Source: an uncultured Oscillospiraceae bacterium (GTDB lineage: Bacteria; Bacillota; Clostridia; Oscillospirales; Oscillospiraceae). Taken from it: a stretch of 31,644 bases of DNA. A program made the position numbers and the translations under genes. The stretch covers positions 1 to 31,644 of the forward strand of contig CAJULM010000033.1 of NCBI GenBank assembly GCA_910587285.1, in the 5' to 3' direction. Position 1 is the stretch's first letter. Each line of letters opens with the position of its first letter. The notes beneath the pieces are model-generated. The model did no database searches and was not told the origin of the DNA. It worked only from the letters and a program-made list of their open reading frames with translations. This document shows positions 21,794 to 29,160 of the stretch, in pieces.

Positions 21794-24043
21794 ATGGCCG
21801 GCCCAATGAAGCCCAGCGATCCAAATCGCCGGGACAATAATCAAAACGGCGGCGGAGACGATAAAAAGCGCTCTCCATGGAGCTTTTTCAGCATCGTGAT
21901 GTGGGCAGTGATGCTGGTGCTCCTGCTGCATATGTGCAGCAGCTCTATGGAGCGCGCCTCGGTCCAAACGGTGCCCTACTCCACCTTTTACCAGTGGGTA
22001 GAAGATGGGTATGTGGACCGCGTGGATCTTGCGTCCAACGCCTACACCTTCACCCTCAAGCCGAACGCTCCGCCCCTTGAGGAGTACCTGGCCAAGCTCA
22101 CCGAATCCTACGGCAAAGGCGGGTTGAGCCAGCTGTTCGGTCCATTTGACCCCAACCGCCTTACCGGCGTAGCCAGCGAAAACGTCAAGTTCCAGACCGC
22201 CCCCTTGAACCAGCCTGATCTGATATCCTGGCTGTCCGAGCACGGTGTAGAACGCTTTGAGGCCGAACTGATCACCACCGAGCAGTATATGCTCTCCGCC
22301 ATTGTCAGCTATGTGCTGCCCGTGCTGGCCATGGTGGTGGCGATGATCTTCATCTACCGCTATATGTTCAAGAAAATGGGGTCTGGCGGCGGCTTTGGCG
22401 GCATCGGCGGCGTGGGCAAATCCAACGCCAAGGTATACGTGGAGAAAAAGACCGGCGTCACCTTTAAGGACGTGGCCGGCCAGGACGAGGCCAAGGAGAG
22501 CCTGGAGGAAATCATCGACTTTCTCCACAATCCCGGCAAGTACACCGAGATCGGCGCAAAGCTGCCCAAAGGTGCGCTGCTGGTGGGTCCGCCGGGCACC
22601 GGAAAAACCCTGCTGGCAAAGGCTGTGGCTGGCGAGGCCAACGTGCCCTTCTTCTCCATCTCCGGCTCCGACTTTGTGGAGATGTTCGTGGGCGTGGGCG
22701 CGTCCCGTGTCCGCGATCTGTTCAAAGAGGCCAGCAAAATGGCCCCCTGCATCATCTTCATCGACGAAATCGACACCATCGGCAAATCCCGCGACAACCG
22801 CATGGGCGGCAACGATGAGCGGGAACAGACCCTGAACCAGCTGCTGGCCGAGCTGGACGGCTTCGACCCCGGCAAGGGCGTCATCGTTTTGGGCGCCACC
22901 AACCGGCCCGAGGTGCTGGACAAGGCCCTTCTCCGCCCCGGCCGCTTTGACCGGCGCATCACCATTGACCGGCCCAATCTGGCGGGCCGTCTGGCCACTC
23001 TCCAGGTACACACCCGGAAAATCAAGCTGGCTGAAGACGTGAACCTGAACAAAATCGCTCTGGCTACCGCCGGCTGTGTAGGCGCGGACCTGGCCAACCT
23101 GGTGAACGAGGCCGCCCTGCGGGCCGTGCGCAAGGGCCGCAGACTGGTCACCCAGGAGGACCTGCTGGCATCCTTCGAGTTCGTCATCGCGGGCAGTGAG
23201 AAGAAAAACTCCGTCCTCACCGAATTTGAGCGCAAGCTGGTGGCCTATCACGAGGTGGGCCACGCCATGGTGGCCTACAAGCAGAAAAACGCCGAGCCGG
23301 TGCAGAAGATCACCATCGTTCCTCACACCGAGGGCTCTCTGGGCTACACCCTGCTGATGCCCGAGGAGGACAAGACCAATCTGCGCACCAAGGCGGAGCT
23401 GATGGCAAAAATCACCGTGTCCATGGGCGGCCGCGCCGCCGAGGAGGTGGTGATGGACACCATGACCAACGGCGCCTCCCAGGATATCCAGGAGGCCACC
23501 AATATCGCCCGAAACATGGTGGCCATGTACGGCATGAGCGAGGAATTTGGCATGATGGCCTTGGGCTCCGTCCGCAACCAATACCTGGACGGCGGCTATG
23601 GCCTGGACTGTGCTCAGGATACTGCCGCCGTGATGGACAAGGCCGTGAAAGCCGTTCTGGACGTGTGCTACAAGGACGCGGTAGAGGTCATCCGGGCCAA
23701 CCGCGAGGACATGGACAAGGTTGTGGCCTATCTGCTGGAGAAGGAAACCATCACCGGAGGCGAAATGGTGGCCATTCTGGAGGGCCGGGACCCAGCCTTG
23801 GTGGAGGGAGCCTACACCTCCACCCGTGCTAAGCCCCAGCTGAGCGGCGACATCGAGCCCCCCGCCCGGCACGTCCACATCGTGGACGAACCCATCCCCT
23901 TGCCGCCCACACCGCCGGATGACGACGGCCCGGAGGAGCCCCCTATGGACGCTGAGGAAATCCACGAGGCCATCCAGGACATGGAGGGCACCATTGAGGA
24001 CATGAGCGGCGAGCCAAACCAGGAACCCAAAGACGAGCCCTAA
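21794..24043 (+). CDS. ftsH: ATP-dependent zinc metalloprotease FtsH
   Basis: A membrane-bound AAA+ protease that unfolds and degrades membrane and regulatory proteins. The 749-residue protein has two spans (about 29-48 and 160-183) flanking an extracellular loop, then the AAA module: Walker A GPPGTGKT (265-272), Walker B IIFIDEIDTIG, and SRH ATNRPEVLDKALLRPGRFDRR. The peptidase domain has zinc site HEVGH (486-490; most FtsH proteins have HEAGH) and a later SQDIQEATNIAR segment supplying the third ligand. The extended Pro/Glu/Asp-rich tail (about 690-749) is longer than in Escherichia coli FtsH (644 residues) and probably disordered. Start 21794 follows AGGAGG. It is monocistronic, with its own promoter and terminator. 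Confidence 0.97.
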   Translation: MAGPMKPSDPNRRDNNQNGGGDDKKRSPWSFFSIVMWAVMLVLLLHMCSSSMERASVQTVPYSTFYQWVEDGYVDRVDLASNAYTFTLKPNAPPLEEYLAKLTESYGKGGLSQLFGPFDPNRLTGVASENVKFQTAPLNQPDLISWLSEHGVERFEAELITTEQYMLSAIVSYVLPVLAMVVAMIFIYRYMFKKMGSGGGFGGIGGVGKSNAKVYVEKKTGVTFKDVAGQDEAKESLEEIIDFLHNPGKYTEIGAKLPKGALLVGPPGTGKTLLAKAVAGEANVPFFSISGSDFVEMFVGVGASRVRDLFKEASKMAPCIIFIDEIDTIGKSRDNRMGGNDEREQTLNQLLAELDGFDPGKGVIVLGATNRPEVLDKALLRPGRFDRRITIDRPNLAGRLATLQVHTRKIKLAEDVNLNKIALATAGCVGADLANLVNEAALRAVRKGRRLVTQEDLLASFEFVIAGSEKKNSVLTEFERKLVAYHEVGHAMVAYKQKNAEPVQKITIVPHTEGSLGYTLLMPEEDKTNLRTKAELMAKITVSMGGRAAEEVVMDTMTNGASQDIQEATNIARNMVAMYGMSEEFGMMALGSVRNQYLDGGYGLDCAQDTAAVMDKAVKAVLDVCYKDAVEVIRANREDMDKVVAYLLEKETITGGEMVAILEGRDPALVEGAYTSTRAKPQLSGDIEPPARHVHIVDEPIPLPPTPPDDDGPEEPPMDAEEIHEAIQDMEGTIEDMSGEPNQEPKDEP

Positions 24044-24050
24044 CCCGAGC

Positions 24051-24080
24051 ACCCCCGGACCAACAGGTCCGGGGGTTTTT
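24051..24080 (+). terminator. ftsH terminator
   Basis: ACCCCCGGACC (24051-24061), loop AACA, and GGTCCGGGGGT (24066-24076) with the T-run 24076-24080. Confidence 0.95.
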
Positions 24081-24099
24081 GTGTCCGCCGCCCATCACG

Positions 24100-24137
24100 A
24101 AAAAAGTAGACCGGCCGGGTTTCCCCGGCCGGTCTTA
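24100..24137 (-). terminator. Terminator of the SLH protein gene
   Basis: Read on the minus strand, a 12-bp GC-rich stem (24124-24135 with 24108-24119) is followed by a U-run from A24100-24105. About 35 nt after the SLH stop codon. Confidence 0.88.
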
Positions 24138-24169
24138 CTACTTCCCTCTCTATTCGCTTGTGCCGCTTC

Positions 24170-27100
24170 TTACAGACCGTACTGCTTGCAGTAGCGCATC
24201 AGCATGGTGGCGGCGTGGTAGCGCTGCGCGCTGTTGCCGGGGGACAGAGTGGTGGTAGTGGTGCCGCCCACAATGCCGTTGGCAACCGACCACTGCATCC
24301 CTTCCAGCGCCCAGCTGTGGACGTAGCCGGCATCGGTATAGCCGTTCAGGGAGGTGGTCTTGCTCACGTTCAGGCCACGGAAGACGCTGTAGTCGTGCAG
24401 AATCTTGGCCAGCTGCTCGCGGGTGATGGGATCTTCGGGACCAAAGGTGGTGCCGTAACCATCCACGATGCCGTTATTGCGGGCCCAGGTGATGGGGGCC
24501 GCGTAGTACTTGCTGGTGTTCACGTCGGTGAAACCGCTGTAGCTGGACACGCTGGGCGAGCCGCTCAGACGGTACAGGATGGTGACCACCTGGCCGCGGG
24601 TGATGGTGCCGTAGCCGCCGAAGCTGGTGGCGGTCATGCCGTTCATCAGCTGGGGATTGTGCTCGTACACATACTTCACAGCCTCAAAATAGGGGTCGCT
24701 GGCCTCCACATCGGTGAAGGGCATCCCGGTGTTGATGGCAAAGGTGGGGGTGACGGTGATGCTGGTCGCCCCGGTGGGCACCGTAAAGGTGTACTTATTG
24801 TCCGCAGTCTTGGTCACGGCCACAGTGGTATTCTTGTTGTCCGCAGTGCGGGCGGTGGCGGTGAGGTTGCGGGTCAGATAGCCGGCGGCGGGAGTGGTGG
24901 TCACTTCCACCTTGGTGTTCGCCTTGGCGCGGGTGGTGGACAGGGTGACGGTGCCGTTGGTGATGCCGCTGGCCACGCTGATGTCGGCGGTGGTGCCGCC
25001 CACGGCGGTGGCGTCACGGGTGAGCTGCACGGTGTACAGTCCGCCGGTGCTGTTCAGCGTCACCAGGCCGTTGTTGGTGTTGGACACCACCACGTTATTG
25101 CCGTTGCCCTGGATGGTGAAGGTGCGGGCGGTACCGGTGACGTTGATGGTCATGCTGCCCTTGTAGTTCTGATCCACCACAATGTGCTGCTGATCCTTGG
25201 CGTCGTCCACGGCGGCCTGGAGGGTGTCATAGTAGGCCACCACATCAGCGCTGACGGTATTGCTCTTGTACAGCGTCACCAGCGGAGCGTCCTTGTTGAT
25301 GACCAGGGTGCCCAGGCCGTTATTGCCGGCGTGGGTGATGGTGGTAGCAGTGCCGCTGACAGAATTATAGGTGTAGGTATTATCCTGGTGCAGATAAGTC
25401 CCAGCAAAGCCATGGGTGATCTTCAGGGTCACGCCCTTGGTCAGATCGTCCGTATCCCCCATGTTGCCGGTGAGGGCCCCCAGAGAGGTCCCGGCCTTGA
25501 CCACCTTGGCGCTCTTGGGGTTGGTCAGGTTGTTCTCGGGCTTCTTGGCGTCAAAGAACGCGGTGTCATAGGCGTTACCCTTCGGAGCGCTCTGCCGCAC
25601 CTCTACGCGCCAGCTGGGCACGGCGGTAAAGGTCATGGTGCCGTTGGTGCTGTAGCCGGTGACGTTCACCTGGAGGTAGGGCACCAGCCACACCGTGTCA
25701 TAGCCGCTCTCGGTAGCGTTGGCTGCGGCGTTGTAGGTGCCGGTGTTCACCTTGGTCCAGGCCTCGCGCTGCACCTGGGCCAGCCAGTTGTCCACCTGCT
25801 GGTCCGTGATGGTGGCCAGGGCGGCGTTGATGGCCTGCTTCATGGCGGGGCTGTTGGTCCAGTCAAAATCGCCGTTGGTGCCGGTGAACATATCAATGAT
25901 GGTCTGCTTGTCTTGCTCGGTCTTGATGGTGGGGGCGTTGACGCTCACCTCAATGTGAGAGTAGTCCGTAATCCCGTAGACATCGGCATCGTAGCCCGCC
26001 ACCTTGATCTGCTGGGAGCGCACCTTCAGGCCGGAGCCGTTCAGGGTGTACTTGGTGCCGTTGGACAGGCGCAGAACGCCCAGGCCGCTGGCGTCGGTCT
26101 CCAGGGTCATGCCCTTACCCAGAGCGGTGGTGCCCTTGTTCTCAAAGGTGAGGCTCTTGGTGCCGCTGAAGTAGGTCACGCCCACATCCAGCTCCACGGG
26201 AACGTCCTTGGAAACGCCAGCCTCGGTCTTTTTCTCCACCGCATCGGTGGTGAGGGTCAGGGTAATCATAGACGTGCCGGGATTCACCGCGCCGGACAGG
26301 CTGATGACGTTGCCGTTCAGCTCGGCCCGGACGCTGCCGCCCACGTAGTCAGTGACGGCGCTGGCAGCCACCTTGGTGAGCTTGGTCACGTCGCCGGTGT
26401 TCACACCGCCGGAGGCGTTCAGCTCCACGTACTTTGTGTCGCCAGCCCCCGTATTGGGCATAAGGTCCACAGTGGGAACGGTGTAAACGCTGGGCAGAGT
26501 ATAGGTATGGGCCCCGTCGGTCCAGCTGGTGAGCTTCACGTTGTTGATCATGTCGGGCAGGATGATCTGCATGGGGTCAGTAACCTGCAGGACGCCCCAG
26601 CTGGTAGCGCCGTTCATGAAGCGAACTTCGCCAATCCCCTTCGTGTAATCCTGCCCCGTAACGCGCACGCGGGCGCCACCGGCATCTCCCTCGATCTGCT
26701 TATTCAGGGCCGCGCCCAGCTGGGCGGAAGTATAGTAGGTCCACTCAGTCGCAACCGCCGCATTATCCACCAGGTAATACACCAGGGTGGTGCTCAGGGC
26801 GCTGGCGGGCACATCGAACTTCCAGGTGCCGCCCAGAATGTTCTGCTTTTTGTAAGCAGCCAAGCTGTCCAGATTGGGATCGCCAGCGCCAAAGGTGTTG
26901 GTGGGGTCGTTGGGAATGGTGAGGGAGACGTTGTTGCTGATCACATAGAAGCCGCCCACAGTGTTATGAGCGCCGGAATTGCTGTTGGCCGCGTTGTAGC
27001 TGCCGTTCACCGCAAACTGGGCAGTGCCATTCAAGGATACCCCGTTCACGTTAATGTAGCTGCCGTTCAGCGCCAGCTTGCCGCCCTGATTCAGTGTAAT

Positions 27101-28303
27101 ATAGCCCGCATGGCCGGCAGAAATGGTAATGTTAGCACTGTTAAATGTAATCGTACCATTCGTAGTGGCCACATGAGCGCCCGCGCCGTTGATGGTGATG
27201 TTGGCGGTAGCAGTGGTCAAGGAGGGGCAGCTGTCCCACTGATCAATGCTGCCTGTGGTGGTCGTGCCGCCGATGGTAATGGTGGGGAGGGTCTTCTTGG
27301 CGTCCAAGGTGCCGATCTCGATATCGCCCACGGTGCTGTGGCCATCAATGGAGATGGAGCCGCCATTGGAGTGGACGGTGATGCCGTTGGTGCCCAGCCG
27401 GCAGTCGGTGAGCTTCACCTGGCTGTTGGAGCCGGTGAGGCTGATCGCGCCAATGTCGCTGTTGGTGGCCTGAATGGTGCGGCCCTTGTCAACGGCGGTG
27501 GACTTGCCATTGGAATCGGTATAAGTGCCCTTGCCGTTCATGGTAATCGCACCGATCTTAGCGTTGGTCAGCTTGATGGTGCGGGTGTTATTGACGGCGG
27601 GGGTGCTCTCGTTGATGTTAATCCCGGCGGAACCGTCCACGTTCTCCAGGGTCAGGCTGGCCAAATTATCGCAGCTGGCCAACGTGACAGTGGGCTGAGT
27701 ACCAGTGTTCTTGCTGTTCTTCACGGTCAGGCTGGTGAGCTTCGTGTGACCCGTGATAGCCAGGTCACCGCTGAAAATCTCAATCACAGCGCTGGTAATC
27801 CGATCAGGAATGGTACCGGAACTGCCGCTACCAATGGAGGTGATGTTACTGGTCAGATTGCCAACCACACTGGTGGGAAGATCGTTCAAGGAGTTGTAGT
27901 ACCTGTTGCTGTATACGAAGCCTGACTGGATTATATAATACTTCGTAACCTTCTTGCCAGTGCCATCGTCTTCCTGACCGTAAGCGGCATACTTGCCAAT
28001 ATCATCAAGGCCGATGTCATAGGCAGCATCTGTCTTGGTGATAACCTTAGTGCTCCAGCCATTCTGAGCGCTGCTTGCCTCGCTCAACAAACTCACCTTG
28101 GGAGCAGGATTGGCGGGCGCAGGAGCCGGGGGCGTATCCGCCGGGTCGGCAGGATCTGCGTCCGGGGTGCCAGGGGTGCTGTCGGTCTGGCTGCTGTCCG
28201 CCGGGGGGTTGCCCGTCGTGTCGTCCGCCGCGAACGCGGTGGCCGGTAACATTGCCAGCACCATTACGAGCGCGAGCAGGGCTGACAAAAGTCTTTTCTT
28301 CAT
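24170..28303 (-). CDS. Large secreted SLH-domain surface protein
   Basis: A 1377-residue surface protein. A signal peptide (MKKRLLSALLALVMVLAMLPATAFA, cleavage after about residue 25) is followed by a Pro/Asp/Thr linker, a long region of beta-helix-like repeats rich in N, G, T and I (about 130-450, e.g. TLENVDGSAGININES, SISIDGHSTVGDIEIG), several less repetitive beta domains (about 480-1190), and three C-terminal S-layer-homology repeats (about 1194-1247, 1255-1310, 1317-1377). SLH repeats bind pyruvylated secondary wall polymers and hold the protein on the cell surface. AGGAGG precedes the start. No enzymatic motif was recognised; a structural S-layer or adhesin role is inferred. Codon usage is GC-rich like its neighbours. 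Confidence 0.92.
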   Translation of the reverse strand: MKKRLLSALLALVMVLAMLPATAFAADDTTGNPPADSSQTDSTPGTPDADPADPADTPPAPAPANPAPKVSLLSEASSAQNGWSTKVITKTDAAYDIGLDDIGKYAAYGQEDDGTGKKVTKYYIIQSGFVYSNRYYNSLNDLPTSVVGNLTSNITSIGSGSSGTIPDRITSAVIEIFSGDLAITGHTKLTSLTVKNSKNTGTQPTVTLASCDNLASLTLENVDGSAGININESTPAVNNTRTIKLTNAKIGAITMNGKGTYTDSNGKSTAVDKGRTIQATNSDIGAISLTGSNSQVKLTDCRLGTNGITVHSNGGSISIDGHSTVGDIEIGTLDAKKTLPTITIGGTTTTGSIDQWDSCPSLTTATANITINGAGAHVATTNGTITFNSANITISAGHAGYITLNQGGKLALNGSYINVNGVSLNGTAQFAVNGSYNAANSNSGAHNTVGGFYVISNNVSLTIPNDPTNTFGAGDPNLDSLAAYKKQNILGGTWKFDVPASALSTTLVYYLVDNAAVATEWTYYTSAQLGAALNKQIEGDAGGARVRVTGQDYTKGIGEVRFMNGATSWGVLQVTDPMQIILPDMINNVKLTSWTDGAHTYTLPSVYTVPTVDLMPNTGAGDTKYVELNASGGVNTGDVTKLTKVAASAVTDYVGGSVRAELNGNVISLSGAVNPGTSMITLTLTTDAVEKKTEAGVSKDVPVELDVGVTYFSGTKSLTFENKGTTALGKGMTLETDASGLGVLRLSNGTKYTLNGSGLKVRSQQIKVAGYDADVYGITDYSHIEVSVNAPTIKTEQDKQTIIDMFTGTNGDFDWTNSPAMKQAINAALATITDQQVDNWLAQVQREAWTKVNTGTYNAAANATESGYDTVWLVPYLQVNVTGYSTNGTMTFTAVPSWRVEVRQSAPKGNAYDTAFFDAKKPENNLTNPKSAKVVKAGTSLGALTGNMGDTDDLTKGVTLKITHGFAGTYLHQDNTYTYNSVSGTATTITHAGNNGLGTLVINKDAPLVTLYKSNTVSADVVAYYDTLQAAVDDAKDQQHIVVDQNYKGSMTINVTGTARTFTIQGNGNNVVVSNTNNGLVTLNSTGGLYTVQLTRDATAVGGTTADISVASGITNGTVTLSTTRAKANTKVEVTTTPAAGYLTRNLTATARTADNKNTTVAVTKTADNKYTFTVPTGATSITVTPTFAINTGMPFTDVEASDPYFEAVKYVYEHNPQLMNGMTATSFGGYGTITRGQVVTILYRLSGSPSVSSYSGFTDVNTSKYYAAPITWARNNGIVDGYGTTFGPEDPITREQLAKILHDYSVFRGLNVSKTTSLNGYTDAGYVHSWALEGMQWSVANGIVGGTTTTTLSPGNSAQRYHAATMLMRYCKQYGL

Positions 28304-28449
28304 GTTTGTTCCTCCTGTTCTGGTTGGAAATCATTCGAGTCTCGCTCTGTTTTAACGTTCCCCATATAGGGGATTGTGACCGGGCATTCGGCCCTCCTTC
28401 CATCGGAATGATTGGCTGACGCCTCCGACATCACAGTTATACAGCTTCT

Positions 28450-28477
28450 ATTATACTCGACCATCAAAATTTTGCAA
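28450..28477 (-). promoter_or_regulatory. Promoter of the SLH protein gene
   Basis: Minus strand: TTGCAA (28472-28477), 16-nt spacer, TATAAT (28450-28455). It yields a leader of about 140 nt (28304-28443) containing the palindrome CCCCTATATGGGG near 28360-28373 and a TTCC-GAT-GGAA hairpin. No known riboswitch was recognised. Confidence 0.55.
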
Positions 28478-28546
28478 GTATTATCCGTAAATTTTTACAA
28501 ATTTTAATGGAAGCGGAGCCAGGATTTTCCAGCTCCCCTTCCATTC

Positions 28547-28575
28547 TTGCTTTTTATTGGGCGGCGTGGTATACT
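28547..28575 (+). promoter_or_regulatory. Peptide mRNA promoter, copy A
   Basis: TTGCTT (28547-28552), 17-nt spacer ending TGG (extended -10), TATACT (28570-28575). Start of transcription expected near 28582. Confidence 0.68.
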
Positions 28576-28644
28576 ATGGCTGGCGCTGTTACATACGGCG
28601 GTTGGCCCACGACCCTGCGGACGTGTCCGGGGGAGGTGGTGCTT

Positions 28645-28740
28645 ATGGGAGATGAACGCTGGGCGAGAGCTCTGCGTGCGGCGTTTTGGTTTATCATCGC
28701 GCTTGCGCTGATGGTCGCCACAGCCCAAAAAGCGTGCTGA
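28645..28740 (+). CDS. 31-residue membrane peptide, copy A (putative toxin)
   Basis: The peptide starts MGDERWARALR, has a hydrophobic core FWFIIALALM, and ends in KAC. A basic N-terminus followed by a single span of about 16 residues (12-27) is the profile of small membrane-active type I toxins. ATG 28645 is preceded by GGGGGAGGTGG (28629-28639); CACGACC (28608-28614) can pair with GGTGGTG (28635-28641), partly hiding that site. The stop codon lies inside a 9-bp hairpin. Twenty-two of 31 residues are identical to copy B, and changes fall at positions outside the core. It could instead be a small regulatory membrane protein. No known family was recognised. Confidence 0.72.
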   Translation: MGDERWARALRAAFWFIIALALMVATAQKAC

Positions 28741-28818
28741 CTGCCCGGTGGCACGAGCAGTCAGCATAGGTTTCTATGATTGATTTGTGAGGGTCAACCG
28801 TCGTAACAGCGCCCTTAT
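28727..28818 (-). ncRNA. Putative antisense RNA, copy A
   Basis: Predicted from the strong minus-strand promoter at 28825-28853 and the hairpin plus U-run at 28727-28765: about 92 nt. It would be fully complementary to the stop-codon hairpin and the 3' arm of the peptide mRNA, so it could open or cleave that RNA. Ends are estimates from promoter and terminator positions. Confidence 0.65.
28736..28765. repeat. Hairpin spanning the stop codon, copy A
   Basis: GCTGACTGC (28736-28744) pairs perfectly with GCAGTCAGC (28757-28765). On the minus strand it is followed by ACGC and TTTTT (A-run 28727-28731), making it a likely intrinsic terminator for the antisense RNA. Confidence 0.82.
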
Positions 28819-28824
28819 ATGGTT

Positions 28825-28853
28825 ATCATACTCCGTCCGCCCTCATTTGTCAA
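28825..28853 (-). promoter_or_regulatory. Antisense RNA promoter, copy A
   Basis: Minus strand: consensus TTGACA (28848-28853), 17-nt spacer, TATGAT (28825-28830). Stronger by consensus than the peptide promoter, as expected for an antitoxin RNA. Confidence 0.82.
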
Positions 28854-28862
28854 GGGCGGTGC

Positions 28863-28891
28863 TTGCGTTTCCCGCCGCGGCGTGATATACT
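28863..28891 (+). promoter_or_regulatory. Peptide mRNA promoter, copy B
   Basis: TTGCGT (28863-28868), 17-nt spacer ending TGA (extended -10), TATACT (28886-28891). Confidence 0.67.
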
Positions 28892-28922
28892 ATGGCTGGC
28901 GCTGTTACATACGGCGGTTGGC

Positions 28923-28941
28923 CACCCCCGCAAAGGGGGTG
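28923..28941 (+). promoter_or_regulatory. Shine-Dalgarno-sequestering hairpin, copy B
   Basis: CACCCCC (28923-28929), loop GCAAA, GGGGGTG (28935-28941). The 7-bp stem contains the whole ribosome binding site of the peptide at 28948. Confidence 0.75.
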
Positions 28942-28947
28942 ATGCGA

Positions 28948-29043
28948 ATGGGAAACGGGCGCTGGGCGAAAGCCCTGCGTATCCTGTTTTGGTTTATCAT
29001 CGCGCTTGCGCTGATGATCTCCATAGCCCCGAAAGCGTGTTGA
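28948..29043 (+). CDS. 31-residue membrane peptide, copy B (putative toxin)
   Basis: The peptide starts MGNGRWAKALR, has the same core FWFIIALALM and ends KAC. Basic N-terminus, one span at about 12-27, no signal cleavage site. ATG 28948 follows AAAGGGGGTG, which is locked in a 7-bp hairpin. The stop codon lies inside a 10-bp hairpin. Substitutions relative to copy A (R to K, AA to IL, VAT to ISI) keep charge and hydrophobicity, suggesting purifying selection on the peptide. Role inferred as membrane-active toxin or regulatory peptide. Confidence 0.72.
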   Translation: MGNGRWAKALRILFWFIIALALMISIAPKAC

Positions 29044-29125
29044 CCGCCCGGCTTGCCCCCAGGCGGTCAACCTAATGTGTTGATCGGATAACTTGGGCGG
29101 CCAACCGTCGTGGCAGCGCCCTTAT
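29030..29125 (-). ncRNA. Putative antisense RNA, copy B
   Basis: Predicted from the minus-strand promoter at 29132-29160 and the stop-codon hairpin. The 3' end is less certain than in copy A because the U-run is weak. It would cover the 3' arm and stop codon of the copy B mRNA. Confidence 0.55.
29039..29071. repeat. Hairpin spanning the stop codon, copy B
   Basis: GTTGACCGCC (29039-29048) pairs perfectly with GGCGGTCAAC (29062-29071). Compared with copy A, C-G becomes U-A and U-A becomes C-G, so both changes are compensatory. The U-run on the minus strand is shorter (TTT) than in copy A. Confidence 0.82.
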
Positions 29126-29131
29126 ACGTCT

Positions 29132-29160
29132 ATGATACTCCGCCCGCCCTCATTTGTCAA
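29132..29160 (-). promoter_or_regulatory. Antisense RNA promoter, copy B
   Basis: Minus strand: TTGACA (29155-29160), 17-nt spacer, TATCAT (29132-29137). The -35 region lies in a 23-nt sequence (29144-29166) identical to 28837-28859 in copy A, which can form a 7-bp hairpin. Confidence 0.82.

Larger units (their letters stand above)
28582..28814 (+). repeat. 5'-3' complementary arms of the peptide mRNA, copy A
   Basis: Left arm 28582-28608 begins GGCGCTGTTAC; right arm 28791-28814 ends GTAACAGCGCC(C). In RNA they give 11 Watson-Crick pairs, a 4-nt bulge (ATAC) and 12 further pairs, two of which are G-U wobbles. No A-C mismatch occurs on the plus strand. Confidence 0.75.
28547..28859 (+). other. 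Small-peptide/antisense module, copy A (candidate type I toxin-antitoxin)
   Basis: The unit contains, in order: a plus-strand promoter, a 5' element (28582-28608), a buried ribosome binding site, a 31-codon ORF, a hairpin across the stop codon, a 3' element complementary to the 5' element (28791-28814), a minus-strand promoter, and a 23-nt hairpin sequence (28837-28859) repeated exactly in copy B. Copy B follows after 3 nt. The organisation resembles type I toxin-antitoxin loci with 3'-overlapping antisense RNA. I do not recognise the family; toxicity is inferred. Confidence 0.65.
28898..29120 (+). repeat. 5'-3' complementary arms of the peptide mRNA, copy B
   Basis: Left arm 28898-28923, right arm 29099-29120. 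Eleven pairs (two U-G wobbles), a 4-nt ATAC bulge, and eleven pairs (one G-U wobble). Again every difference between arms is wobble-compatible on the plus strand. Confidence 0.75.

Noticed and set aside
21728..24052. Open frame of 774 codons on the minus strand opposite ftsH.
   Set aside because: Mirror of the GC-rich ftsH codon pattern, with no domain or start signals.
24158..27925. Very long open frame (1255 codons) on the plus strand opposite the SLH protein gene.
   Set aside because: It is Gly/His/Val-rich with no recognisable domain, arises from the codon bias of the minus-strand gene, and lacks a ribosome binding site. The minus-strand reading has a signal peptide and SLH repeats.
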